Source: Anaerolineae bacterium UTCFX2
Lineage (GTDB): Bacteria > Chloroflexota > Anaerolineae > Anaerolineales > UBA4823
Length of the DNA: 60,386 nt
Assembly (NCBI GenBank): GCA_002050125.1
Contig: MWTA01000074.1
Span: 1 to 60,386 of the forward strand
Reading direction: 5' to 3'
Position 1 is the stretch's first letter, and the number at the start of each line of letters is the position of its first letter. The notes under the pieces were generated by a model that saw only the letters and a list, made by a program, of their open reading frames with translations, was not told the origin of the DNA and ran no database searches. Below, in pieces: positions 41,344 to 50,483 of this stretch. Both the position numbers and the translations under genes were made by a program.

Positions 41344-42543
41344 GTGAGCGATAACGTTACCAATTCGCCGCCCGATCCGGCGCAGCCGGCCTCCGCTCAA
41401 AACGACCCTGCTGCACATCGGGCTTCCCGCCGCAGCCTGATCGCTTTTTGGGGAACCGTCTCGCGCCTGGGGCTGGCGGACGCCATCCTTCGGGCGGGCA
41501 CGCATGCGCTATTGGTGGCTTTGATCCTTTTCCTCGCCTGGGGGCTGCGTGAATTTTATCTGCTGGCTGCGCCGAATCCCGCCGCGCAGGCTGCCAGCGC
41601 CGCTACCCCAACGCCTAACCCGCTGCCGGAAGAACTGCCGCCGTTTCCCAGCCTGCAGGGCGCTCTTTCCGGCGTCTCCCGCAAAGCCCGTCTGCATACC
41701 GATGTGCCTTCCCGGCCGCGCGAGGTCGTTTCTACCTACACGGTTCAATCTGGCGATACCTTGTTTGGCATCGCCGAGAAATTCAATCTGGAACCTGAAA
41801 CTATCCTTTGGTCTAACCAGCTTGTTCTGGCGGATAATCCGCACAGCTTGCGCCCCGGACAGGAACTCAACATCCTGCCGGTCGACGGCGTCTATTATCG
41901 TTGGTCGGCGGGGGATGGACTAAATGGAGTGGCGCGCTTCTTCGGGGTCAACCCGGAGGACATCCTGAACTACCCCGCAAACAACCTGGACCCCGCTGCG
42001 ATTGGCGATTTCGTCAGCCCAAACATTGAGGCTGGCGCCTGGCTGGTGATCCCGCATGGAAAGCGCGCCTTCGTGAGCTGGAGCGCGCCGGCGATACCGC
42101 TGGATGATCCGGGGGTTGCCAGCGTGTTGGGTCCTGGCTCTTGCGAGAACGTACAGAGCGGGGTGGTGGGGACGGGCGCGTTTATCTGGCCGACTGACGG
42201 CCGTGCTATACTCGGTTACGATTACGTCCCCGAAGCCAATCACCCCGGCATCGACATCGATGGCGAGGAGGGCGATGCCATCTACGCCGCCGATAACGGG
42301 GTGATCGTCTACGCGGGCTGGAACAATTGGGGCTACGGCAACGTGATCGTGATCAACCACGCTAACGGCTGGCAGACCCTTTACGCTCATCTAAGTGGAT
42401 ATTACGTGACCTGCGGTCAGTTTGTCTTCCAGGGCAACACGATTGGCGCTATGGGCAGCACCGGCAACTCAACCGGCTCGCACCTGCACTTCGAGATGAT
42501 GATCAGCGGCGTCCATGTCAACCCCCATGATTATCTCCCCTGA
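41344..42543 (+). CDS. LysM and M23 peptidase domain protein
   Basis: The 399-residue protein has one N-terminal membrane segment (about residues 55-78), a Pro/Ala linker, a LysM domain (TYTVQSGDTLFGIAEKFNLE) and a second LysM-like stretch (YYRWSAGDGLNGVARFFGVN). A C-terminal M23 domain follows with zinc motifs HPGIDID and HLHFEMM. It should cut peptide crosslinks in the cell wall, or act as an activator of amidases, outside the membrane. The start is GTG and appears leaderless. Its stop abuts the stop of the convergent phosphodiesterase gene. Confidence 0.87.
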   Translation: MSDNVTNSPPDPAQPASAQNDPAAHRASRRSLIAFWGTVSRLGLADAILRAGTHALLVALILFLAWGLREFYLLAAPNPAAQAASAATPTPNPLPEELPPFPSLQGALSGVSRKARLHTDVPSRPREVVSTYTVQSGDTLFGIAEKFNLEPETILWSNQLVLADNPHSLRPGQELNILPVDGVYYRWSAGDGLNGVARFFGVNPEDILNYPANNLDPAAIGDFVSPNIEAGAWLVIPHGKRAFVSWSAPAIPLDDPGVASVLGPGSCENVQSGVVGTGAFIWPTDGRAILGYDYVPEANHPGIDIDGEEGDAIYAADNGVIVYAGWNNWGYGNVIVINHANGWQTLYAHLSGYYVTCGQFVFQGNTIGAMGSTGNSTGSHLHFEMMISGVHVNPHDYLP

Positions 42544-43848
42544 TCAACCCTCGAGCCTGCCCAGCAGCAGCGGCACCAGCATTTCATCCGGGTGCACCCC
42601 GCCATGCCGCCCCGACATGCGGTTCTCCTTGTCTGCCCACCAGAAATACGCGTCCCCCTGAGCTACTGCAATCAAATCCCCCACCCGTTCCAGCAGGCGC
42701 GGGTGCGCCGCCCCGGGTCCGAACAACCCCTGTTCCACGGCGTACCGGGAATCCAGCAGGATAAACTGGTTGAGCCAGTTGCGCGCGATGTACTCGCGCA
42801 CCGCCTCGATCTGACCCGGCTGTACGTAAAAATACGCCAGACGGTTCTCTCCGGTTGGCATTAAGTGCAGCCGCCGCGTCAAATCGGGGTGCTGCCGCAA
42901 ATCGTAACGAGCATCCGGCGGCGTAGCAATCATCCCATGATCGGCGGTCAGGATCAGCAGGGTGTCTTTGCGCGCCGCGGCGCTCAGTTGATCCAAGAAA
43001 AGCGCCTGCATTGCCTGGCTGAAGAGGTCGAATTCCGCCGCGCTGCGCTCGTCGTCAGGTCCGTAGAAGTGGCTGAAGAAGTCCAGTTCGCCCCAGTACA
43101 CCCAGGCGTACAGGCGCTGATCGGCTTTCTCTTCCAGCAGATGCCTCAGGTTGATCCATAAATCCGCCGCGGTGCTGAAAGACCTTGCCTGAACGTCTTT
43201 GAGCAGCATGCGCGAAAGCCCCGAATCAGCAATGCTGTGATTCTGTAATCCATAGCATTCCACCCCGTGCGCGTGCAGGTGAGTTCCGAGCGTGGTGAAA
43301 GGCACGAACTTTTCAGGCTCGAAACCGGTGCGTTCCAGCGCGCCTAGGTCGCTTTTGAACGTGATCGGCATGTGCAGGATCGTGTTCGCTACGATCCCAT
43401 ATTCTTTCAGCCACATTTCATAGCCGGTGATGCCGTGTTCGTTGGCGCTGCGCCCGGTCCACAGGCTGGTCAGCGCCGCCGCGGTGGTGCTGGGGGTGAT
43501 CGAGGTGATCGCCGCTAATGCTCCCGCATCCGCCAGCCTCTGCCACACCTTGGCGCGGTCGGCTTGCATCCAGCTCCTCAGCCGCCGGTAAGCCAGCCCA
43601 TCCATCAACACCAGGATCACATGCGTAAAGCGTTCCCCAGCCGCGGCGTGCAATTCGTCTTCCAACGCCGGCGCGTGGATTTCCGGAACCTCCAGCCAGC
43701 GGCAGATGCTGGCGGGCAGGTTGAGCGCCGACCCGCCGCCGTAATTCGGGTGGATCGATCCCTCACCCAGATTCAACCCTTCCAGCCGGGTTTGAGCGCG
43801 CCGGGCAAGCTGGGCGTCTAAGAAAAGCTGGTTCTCGATAACCGTCAT
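42544..43848 (-). CDS. Alkaline-phosphatase-superfamily phosphodiesterase/phosphatase
   Basis: The start at 43848 is chosen because the sequence before it in the same frame is a shadow of phnE; AAGGAG runs directly into the ATG. The type I phosphodiesterase / nucleotide pyrophosphatase pattern is clear: VILVLMDGLAYRRLRSW (first metal Asp), TPSTTAAALTSLWTGRS (nucleophile Thr), LILTADHGMIATPP (metal Asp-His), and a late SGRHGGVHPDEMLVPLLL. As last gene of a phosphonate-type ABC operon it may release phosphate from imported or surface esters. There is no signal peptide, so it is probably cytoplasmic. Confidence 0.8.
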   Translation of the reverse strand: MTVIENQLFLDAQLARRAQTRLEGLNLGEGSIHPNYGGGSALNLPASICRWLEVPEIHAPALEDELHAAAGERFTHVILVLMDGLAYRRLRSWMQADRAKVWQRLADAGALAAITSITPSTTAAALTSLWTGRSANEHGITGYEMWLKEYGIVANTILHMPITFKSDLGALERTGFEPEKFVPFTTLGTHLHAHGVECYGLQNHSIADSGLSRMLLKDVQARSFSTAADLWINLRHLLEEKADQRLYAWVYWGELDFFSHFYGPDDERSAAEFDLFSQAMQALFLDQLSAAARKDTLLILTADHGMIATPPDARYDLRQHPDLTRRLHLMPTGENRLAYFYVQPGQIEAVREYIARNWLNQFILLDSRYAVEQGLFGPGAAHPRLLERVGDLIAVAQGDAYFWWADKENRMSGRHGGVHPDEMLVPLLLGRLEG

Positions 43849-43868
43849 CTCCTTCGCCAGGTCACGCG

Positions 43869-45683
43869 CTAGACGATCCGCTCGCGAATGTACGAGCTCA
43901 GGTAATCCATCAGGGCAACGACGATCGCGATCGCCAGCATCTGCGTGCTGGCTGCCCGGTAGTTTAGCAGATTGATGTTCTGCAGCAGCAGGAACCCAAT
44001 TCCCCCGCCGCCTGCAAAGCCGACAATCGTTGACATGCGCACGTTGATGTCCCAGCGGTACATCGAGAACGAGATGTACAGCGGGATGATCTGGGGAATG
44101 ACGCTGTAGATGATCACCTGGGTGCGCGTTGCGCCGGTGGCTTTCACCGCCTCCAGCGGACCGGGCATGATGCTCTCCACCTGTTCGGAATACAGCTTGC
44201 CGAGCGTCGCAATCGTGTGCAGCGCCAGCGCTAGCATCCCGGCAAACGGTCCAATCCCCACCCAAACGACGAAGATGATCACCCAGATCAGCGCTTCGAT
44301 TGCGCGCAGCCCATTCAAGATCGTGCGGGTGATGTAATAGACCGTCAGCCCAATGGGCAGCTTATCTTTATTACGGTTCACCATGACGGTGGTTATACCC
44401 AGCAAACCGCCGACTAACGCCGGCGTCCAGAATGTGGCGAGCGGGGAGTTGATTTGGTAGATCCAGTCCAGCGCTGCGCCGATCAGCACCGCGATCGTGG
44501 CGCCAGCCAGCGCGCCCAGGATCAGGTTCACGATCAGCCGCGCTGGCTGCTTGAGGGGGTAAATGTGGTTCCTCCCCCACTTGGCCAGCGCGTTGCTGAG
44601 CGCGCCGCCGCCGATAAATGCCACAACGACCGCAATCAAAAGCTGCAGGATCTCGCCCAGGTTCATCAGGAAGCGGGACAACATCCCGATCAGCCCCGGC
44701 TGCCTGCGAAATGATTCGCCCACGCCGATCGCCAGACCCGCCAAAAGGTAAAGGACAAGGATCATTAACAGAATCGAGATCAGCAGACCGATCAAGCGCA
44801 GCAGCCGCGTTGAAAGGCTAGGACGCCCTTCTTCCTCCTGTGGTAAGGCAAACCGCATCAGCAGCCAGATGACCACGCTGCTCACCACGATCCCGATCAG
44901 GCTAAAAAGCAAGTTATCGGTCAGGAATTGGCTTTTATCACGCACCCAGCCTGCAACCAGCCCTCCTACGTACATCCCCAGGGGCCACCCTATGATGGAT
45001 AGCGAAAGGCTGCTCATCGGCAGCGTGACGTCGCGCATGATATTCCTGGCAGCCAGAAAACTGATCGGGACCGCAAAGATGATCCCAAACGTGGTTGCCA
45101 GCAACGCCAGGAAAACGGTTTCGATGATTTTATTCCAGGTATCGATCGCCGCCTGCGAGATGCGCGGCTTGCCTACGTTCCTGTTATAAGCGACGCGAAT
45201 ATGTTGTACCTGGTCGCTCGTCCTGGGTGGGACGCGGCTCGTGATCTGAAAATGACCCGTGCCATCGGTTTGATAAGTGCCAAGCCCCAAGGTCACTTTG
45301 CTAGGGGGGATGAAATAAACCTGCCCGCGCTGGTTGGGGACCAGGTTGAAGCCCTCGATGGTGATCTCGGTGCGCGGATCCGCGCATTTCGGCGTGATTT
45401 CCAGATACGCCCCGCTCCGGTCGGGCTCGGGGATTTCAGCCGGCTGGACTGGACAGGGGGTGTAGAAAGATACGTTGACTTGCGTCTCGACCTGATCGAA
45501 TTCGAGGATGTCCGGATGGAAAAGCGCCCGGATCACCCGCGTGAGGCTTTCCTGGCGTTTGGGGGAATGTATCTGCTCGAAATTCACCTGGGTGACCTGA
45601 AAACCAAAAGCGTAGATGATCACCCCCAGGATAATCATGAAAGCCAGACTCAGCGATCTTAGGAGTGGGTTAATTTTTTTCAT
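43869..45683 (-). CDS. phnE: PhnE-like ABC permease with extracytoplasmic insert
   Basis: The protein has 604 residues, about twice the usual PhnE. After a first membrane helix (residues 12-30) comes a soluble block of about 150 residues (EITPKCADPRTEITIEGFNL, IPPSKVTLGLGTYQ) that resembles an Ig/TIG-like beta domain. Then come eight or more helices and a C-terminal PhnE module with the EAA-type loop GPLEAVKATGATRTQVIIYS and AGGGGIGFLLLQ. It should form the phosphonate/phosphate-ester channel with PhnC. It starts 9 bases downstream of phnC. Confidence 0.83.
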   Translation of the reverse strand: MKKINPLLRSLSLAFMIILGVIIYAFGFQVTQVNFEQIHSPKRQESLTRVIRALFHPDILEFDQVETQVNVSFYTPCPVQPAEIPEPDRSGAYLEITPKCADPRTEITIEGFNLVPNQRGQVYFIPPSKVTLGLGTYQTDGTGHFQITSRVPPRTSDQVQHIRVAYNRNVGKPRISQAAIDTWNKIIETVFLALLATTFGIIFAVPISFLAARNIMRDVTLPMSSLSLSIIGWPLGMYVGGLVAGWVRDKSQFLTDNLLFSLIGIVVSSVVIWLLMRFALPQEEEGRPSLSTRLLRLIGLLISILLMILVLYLLAGLAIGVGESFRRQPGLIGMLSRFLMNLGEILQLLIAVVVAFIGGGALSNALAKWGRNHIYPLKQPARLIVNLILGALAGATIAVLIGAALDWIYQINSPLATFWTPALVGGLLGITTVMVNRNKDKLPIGLTVYYITRTILNGLRAIEALIWVIIFVVWVGIGPFAGMLALALHTIATLGKLYSEQVESIMPGPLEAVKATGATRTQVIIYSVIPQIIPLYISFSMYRWDINVRMSTIVGFAGGGGIGFLLLQNINLLNYRAASTQMLAIAIVVALMDYLSSYIRERIV

Positions 45684-45692
45684 GCTGGTTTC

Positions 45693-46445
45693 TCATCCGA
45701 CCCGTTCGGCTTCTTTGCCGTAGATTTCTTTGAAGCGAACGTCGTCGATCTCGTGAGGCAAGCCGTCGAACACCAGCCTGCCTTCGTTGAGCGCAACAAC
45801 CCGGTCGGCGTAGCGGTGCACCAGGTCCAGGAAGTGCAGACTGCAAAGGACCGTAACTTTGTCTTCTTTGTTAATCCGTTCGAGATACTGCATTGCGTTG
45901 TGCGCCAGCACGGGGTCCAGGCTGGCGACTGGCTCGTCCGCCAGGATCATCTCGGGGTCCTGCATCAGGGCGCGCGCCAGCCCCACGCGCTGTTGCTGTC
46001 CGCCGCTCAATTCGTCGGCGCGGTTTCTGGCTTTGTCTGCGATCCCGACCCGTTCCAATTGGCGCAGCGCTTTTTCGATGTCTTCTTTGGGGAAGCGATT
46101 CATCATGCTCCAGACCGGATTAATGTAGCCGAGCCGGCCCGCCAGCACATTGGTCAGCACGCTGGATCGGTGGACGAGGTTGAAATGTTGGAATACCATC
46201 CCGATCTTGCGCCGGATTCGTCGCAGGTCTTCATCGTTTGCCCGGGTCACGTCCTGATCGTTCCAGATGATCTGTCCGGCTGTTGGCTCGATCAGCCGGT
46301 TGATGCAACGCAGCAGGGTGGATTTTCCGGAGCCGCTCAACCCGATCACAGCTAAAAACTGACCTTCCGGCACTTCGAAGCTGACTTTATCCAGCGCCAG
46401 GACGCCCCCATCATAGACTTTTACCAGGTTGATGATTTTTAACAT
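45693..46445 (-). CDS. phnC: PhnC-like ABC transporter ATPase
   Basis: The 250-residue ATPase has Walker [14 protein letters not shown] at residues 36-48, PhnC-type [20 protein letters not shown], signature [16 protein letters not shown], Walker [14 protein letters not shown], and the switch His in LCSLHFLDL. It powers import with the PhnE permease. It lies 66 bases downstream of the binding-protein gene, with a stable hairpin between them. Confidence 0.92.
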   Translation of the reverse strand: MLKIINLVKVYDGGVLALDKVSFEVPEGQFLAVIGLSGSGKSTLLRCINRLIEPTAGQIIWNDQDVTRANDEDLRRIRRKIGMVFQHFNLVHRSSVLTNVLAGRLGYINPVWSMMNRFPKEDIEKALRQLERVGIADKARNRADELSGGQQQRVGLARALMQDPEMILADEPVASLDPVLAHNAMQYLERINKEDKVTVLCSLHFLDLVHRYADRVVALNEGRLVFDGLPHEIDDVRFKEIYGKEAERVG

Positions 46446-46459
46446 AAGTGCACCTAACT

Positions 46460-46492
46460 TAAGCCCCGGATGGACGATCCATCCGGGGCTTA
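46460..46492. terminator. Stable hairpin between binding-protein gene and phnC
   Basis: TAAGCCCCGGATGGA (46460-46474) pairs with TCCATCCGGGGCTTA (46478-46492) around a 3-base loop, 15 perfect pairs. No T-run follows on the minus strand, so it is more likely an RNA-stabilising or attenuating stem that raises binding protein over transporter levels. Confidence 0.7.
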
Positions 46493-46511
46493 TTTTGAAA
46501 GGGGGATTGAT

Positions 46512-48596
46512 TTACTTGCCCAGGTCTTTCAGGGTGATCCCCAGGAAGTCTACGAGTTGGCGCACGATGTCATACTCCTCGTCATGCGCAACCTCCAGCC
46601 CCGACCAACTGTAGAAGTCCTCGCTGCCGATGGACTGGAACCACGCATCTGATTTCGAAAAAGCCACCAGAGCCTTTTCGATTGCAGCGCGCAGTTCGGG
46701 CGGGAAGTCCGGTCCGAAGGAGAGCGTATCGTTCGGGATCGGGTCGGTCAGAGCCAGGATGCGCACCTTCTGGATTACATCGGGAGCCTCTGTGCGCAGG
46801 TTGGCGCGCGCGTCCAAGACGCGCCACTCACCGCACATGAGCGCCTCGCCGTCTGCGCTCGGCGCGCAGGACTCGACCAGATCTGCCGGAACGTCGGGGT
46901 CATCGCCGACAGCCCAGGGGGCTTCGCCTTCGGGTTTGAGCGGCGCGCTGTAGAACGCCGTACCAAAATCGGCTTCGCCGTTATAAACTGCCCGGATGGC
47001 TTCGGGGTGTCCGCCGGCCTCGAGCGTTTCGCCGGGGGTGGCGCCCGCGTTGTTCAACGCGATCTGCGGGAACAGATATCCCGAGGTCGATCCGGCGTCC
47101 GGATAAGCCCACTTCAGCCCATCCAGGTCTGCCAGGGTTTGGGCTTTTGAGTCCCGCGGAACGACGAACATCGCCCAATAGACACCCCAACCGCGGCGGA
47201 TCGCCTTGAACGCCACATCGACGCCGCAGAGCTGGTTGGCGATTACATAGCCCTGGGCGGGGATAAAGCCCATGGTGTCTTCCGGAGAGGCGCACATTTC
47301 CTCGATCGTAGCTGCATACGAGGTCGGCACGCTGACTTTGAACTCCAGCCCGGTGGCTTCTTTTAGCGCGTTCGCCATGACCTCGCCGCCCGCGATGATC
47401 TGATTTGCGTCCACCGATGGAACAAAGAGGACCTTGATCGGGTGATCGGCGGTGCCGATATCGGTGGTGGGTTCTTTAGGTGCGGGGGCTTCGCCGGGTA
47501 CGGCGGAGATTGCGCCGGAGATGATGTCAGCCTTGACCTGATCGAGCTCAGCCATCAGTTCAGCGGGGACCTTAGATTCGAGGTTGTGGAAAGGCGCCAA
47601 GCCGAGGCCGCCGTTCTCCAGGGTGCCGACAATGATGCCGCCCTGGAAGGTGCCGTCCATGGCTTCCTTGATGGACTGCATGGTGGTGACGTCCATGTAT
47701 TTCATCACGGATGTCAGGATGATGTCGGCGTAATCGGGGGCGGTCAGGAACCAGTCGGAGTCCACGCCGATGATGTAGACGTTGCCGCGTTCCTTGGCAG
47801 CGGCAGCGGTGCCGAGGCCGACTGGGCCGGCGACGGGCATGATGATATCGGCGCCTTCGTCCATGAGGGTCTCGCCCATGGTGCGTCCGTCATCGGTGCT
47901 TTCGAAGTTGCCGGTGAACAGACCGGTCTTAGCGAAGGGGTCCCAACCGAGGACTTCGACGTTGGTGTTGTGCTTTTCGTTGTAGTACTGAGCGCCGAGG
48001 GCATAGCCGTCCATGAAGACGGTGACAGTGGGGATCTGAATGCCGCCGAAGGTGCCGATCTTGCCGGTCTTGGACAGGGCAGCCGCGGCGTAGCCAGCCA
48101 GGAAGCCAGCCTGCTCGGTCGAGAAGATCTGTCCTTGAACGTTGGGGATGGGTGGGTCGTAGGCGTAGTCGACGATGGTGAACTTCTGGTCTGGGTTGGC
48201 TTTCGCCATGGCTTCGGTGGCGTCGCCGAGCAGAAAGCCGACGGTGATGATGATATTGCAGCCTTCGTCGATGAAGGCGTTGATGTTCTTCTCATAGTCG
48301 GTTTGCTGCTGAGATTCGAGATACTTACCTTCGATACCGAACTCTTTCATGGCGTCTTCGACGCCCTTCCAGGCGGTGGCGTTGAAGGACTTGTCGTCGA
48401 TGCCGCCGGTGTCGGTAACCTGGCAGGCTTTGAAGACCGTCTTAGCCGGAGGGGCTTCGGTCACAGCCGGGGGCGCTTCGGTTGAAACTGGGGGCGGTTC
48501 GGGGGGCGCGGGCGTCGCTGCCGGCGCGCACGCCGCCAGGAGCAGCGTAAACGCTGCTAGCATGGAAATCAAGCTAAAAAGCGTCTTTCGGTTCAT
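46512..48596 (-). CDS. Fusion lipoprotein: BMP/PnrA-like domain joined to PhnD-like domain
   Basis: The protein has 694 residues, about twice either parent family. The lipobox LLLAACAP puts the lipid Cys at 23, and a Pro/Thr linker runs to about 50. Residues 53-365 match the BMP family of nucleoside-binding proteins (TDTGGIDDKSFNATAWKG, INAFIDEGCNIIITVGF). A Pro-rich joint (PGEAPAPKEPTTDIG) leads to a PhnD-like phosphonate-binding domain from about 383 (HPIKVLFVPSVDANQ). GGAGGAG is 11 bases upstream of the ATG. It heads the phnC-phnE operon. Two ligand sites are likely; their ligands are unknown. Confidence 0.85.
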   Translation of the reverse strand: MNRKTLFSLISMLAAFTLLLAACAPAATPAPPEPPPVSTEAPPAVTEAPPAKTVFKACQVTDTGGIDDKSFNATAWKGVEDAMKEFGIEGKYLESQQQTDYEKNINAFIDEGCNIIITVGFLLGDATEAMAKANPDQKFTIVDYAYDPPIPNVQGQIFSTEQAGFLAGYAAAALSKTGKIGTFGGIQIPTVTVFMDGYALGAQYYNEKHNTNVEVLGWDPFAKTGLFTGNFESTDDGRTMGETLMDEGADIIMPVAGPVGLGTAAAAKERGNVYIIGVDSDWFLTAPDYADIILTSVMKYMDVTTMQSIKEAMDGTFQGGIIVGTLENGGLGLAPFHNLESKVPAELMAELDQVKADIISGAISAVPGEAPAPKEPTTDIGTADHPIKVLFVPSVDANQIIAGGEVMANALKEATGLEFKVSVPTSYAATIEEMCASPEDTMGFIPAQGYVIANQLCGVDVAFKAIRRGWGVYWAMFVVPRDSKAQTLADLDGLKWAYPDAGSTSGYLFPQIALNNAGATPGETLEAGGHPEAIRAVYNGEADFGTAFYSAPLKPEGEAPWAVGDDPDVPADLVESCAPSADGEALMCGEWRVLDARANLRTEAPDVIQKVRILALTDPIPNDTLSFGPDFPPELRAAIEKALVAFSKSDAWFQSIGSEDFYSWSGLEVAHDEEYDIVRQLVDFLGITLKDLGK

Positions 48597-48768
48597 TGGG
48601 TTATTTCTCCTCCAAGATTAGATGAATCGACTCGATTAACATGTGAAATGTGGGTTTGGGATGAGCTATCGAATTGTTCTCGTTAATAAACGATCACCTC
48701 CTGTTTCGATTTCCGCTCAAAAAATATTCTCAATATGCTGTTCGCCCAGTTACCGACCCTATACAATA

Positions 48769-48797
48769 ATGATATATCAGAATAACCATAAAGGCAA
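48769..48797 (-). promoter_or_regulatory. Promoter of the phosphonate-type operon
   Basis: On the minus strand TTGCCT (48797-48792), 17 bases, TATCAT (48774-48769). The leader of about 160 nt contains AGGAGGTGATC (48707-48697), a full Shine-Dalgarno match with no start codon at the right distance. Confidence 0.68.
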
Positions 48798-48850
48798 GTG
48801 AGTGTTTGGAAAACGAAAAACGCAGCAAGAGATGATAAACTATACCCTCG

Positions 48851-50461
48851 ATGCGCACTTACCCCGCTGGAAGCCAGCGGCTGGCTTTTAGGTCTATTTA
48901 CACATCCGGCAGGCTGCGCCTCTCCTGGATATTGATCGCAGTCCTGTTCCTGGCGGGCTGCAATTCGATTTCGCCCAGCCTGACGGATACCCCGCCTCCA
49001 TATCCTCCGATCGCCGCGTTTGAGGCGCGGGAGTCCACGCCGTCCCCGACCGTGGTCTTGACCCCCACGATCACGGCGGCGCCAGCCAGCATGCTCGATG
49101 TGCCAGCAGAGAAATTGCGCGGGACGCTCGTGCGGTTCTGGCATCCCTGGATCGGCGCGGCTGCCAAAACGATCTCGACCCAGATCGAGCAGTTTAATCT
49201 CACTAACCCCTACGGCATCCTGGTCGTACCGATCCAGTTTCCGGGCTACGATGCCTTGGATAGCGCAGTCAACTCCCATCCTTCCGAGCCTCCGCAGATC
49301 GCGGCTGGTTTTCAGCACCAGGCGCTTGCCTGGGATCAAGCCGAGCCGCTCGTCGACCTGCAGCCCTATCTGAACGACCCGGAGTGGGGTCTCGATGCGG
49401 TTGATCAGGCTGACCTCTATTCCGCTTTCTGGGACCCCGAGGTGGTCGATGGTCGGCGCCTCGGTTTGCCGGCTTTTCGCTCCGCCAGTTTGCTCCTCTA
49501 TAACCAAACCTGGGCGCGCGAGCTTGGCTTTCAAGCTCCGCCGGTCACCCCGGAACAGTTTCGCCAGCAGGCTTGCGCCGCCGCTCAGTATATGAGCCAT
49601 AACGGTGACCGTTCGACCGCGGGCACGGGAGGTTATATTATCTCGACCGACTACCCGGTCTTGTTGAGTTGGATTTACGCTTTCGGCGGCGATCCGCTCA
49701 AGACGCCCGAGCCCGGTGCGAGCCAGAGCGTCTACCAGTTCGACACCCCCGAGGCTGCCAAAGCCCTCTCCTTCCTGCGCGAGCTTTACGACGGGGGCTG
49801 CGCCTGGGAATCGCGCAGCCCCGCCCCCGATTCACCCTTCGCGGGGCGATTGGGCTTGTTCGCCAGCGCCAGCGTGTTTGATCTGCCCGACATGACGGCG
49901 GCTTTCAAACGCGCTGAAAACCTTGACGAGTGGGTTGTGATCCCTTATCCCTCGCCGGTGGGCAGTCCCGCGCTCGACGCGTACGGTCCCTCGTACTTCG
50001 TTTTCCCCGCGACCCCCGAACAGCAACTGGCTTCCTGGTTGTTCCTGCGCTGGCTCACCGCCGCCGATAACCATGCCCGGTTGATTGAAGCGACGGGAGC
50101 CTTGCCGGTCCGCGCCGCGGCTCTGGATGAACTGGCGGATTATGAGAAATCGCGCCCGCAGTGGCGGCAGGCGGTCGATCTGATCGGCTATGCCCGCCCC
50201 GAACCGGCTTACGCCTCCTGGCGCAAGGTTCGCTTCGCCCTCGGCGACGCTGCCACGCAGCTCTTCCGCTCCTATTTCACCCTCGAACAGATCCCCGCCA
50301 TGCTCACTTATCTGGATAGCTTTGCCGCCGAGCTCCATCTGGGCGCCAACCTTCCGGAAGTTTTTGGCACCCTTACGCATACACCTACTTCGACCTTTAC
50401 CCCGACCCGCACGCCTACCCCCACGCGCACCAGCCGCCCTACCGTCACCCCCACCCCTTGA
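48851..50461 (+). CDS. ABC-type extracellular solute-binding lipoprotein (orphan), Thr/Pro tail
   Basis: The 536-residue protein has a signal peptide with lipobox FLAGCNS, then a linker and a family 1 solute-binding domain: [40 protein letters not shown], and [20 protein letters not shown]. The last 30 residues are a Thr/Pro-rich tail ([20 protein letters not shown]). No Shine-Dalgarno precedes the ATG, and a -10-like TATACC or GATAAA lies within 20 bases, so the transcript may be nearly leaderless. It likely binds sugars; no permease gene adjoins it. Confidence 0.78.
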   Translation: MRTYPAGSQRLAFRSIYTSGRLRLSWILIAVLFLAGCNSISPSLTDTPPPYPPIAAFEARESTPSPTVVLTPTITAAPASMLDVPAEKLRGTLVRFWHPWIGAAAKTISTQIEQFNLTNPYGILVVPIQFPGYDALDSAVNSHPSEPPQIAAGFQHQALAWDQAEPLVDLQPYLNDPEWGLDAVDQADLYSAFWDPEVVDGRRLGLPAFRSASLLLYNQTWARELGFQAPPVTPEQFRQQACAAAQYMSHNGDRSTAGTGGYIISTDYPVLLSWIYAFGGDPLKTPEPGASQSVYQFDTPEAAKALSFLRELYDGGCAWESRSPAPDSPFAGRLGLFASASVFDLPDMTAAFKRAENLDEWVVIPYPSPVGSPALDAYGPSYFVFPATPEQQLASWLFLRWLTAADNHARLIEATGALPVRAAALDELADYEKSRPQWRQAVDLIGYARPEPAYASWRKVRFALGDAATQLFRSYFTLEQIPAMLTYLDSFAAELHLGANLPEVFGTLTHTPTSTFTPTRTPTPTRTSRPTVTPTP

Positions 50462-50483
50462 GCCGCACATAGCCTCGCATCCG

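Noticed and set aside
43849-44265. N-terminal extension of the phosphodiesterase frame
   Set aside because: It lies within phnE in another frame and its translation is rich in His, Arg and Ala, typical of a shadow frame.
48683-49600. Long minus-strand open frame of 305 codons opposite the solute-binding gene
   Set aside because: It is antisense to a clear lipoprotein gene, and its translation has no consistent pattern. It also crosses the operon promoter.
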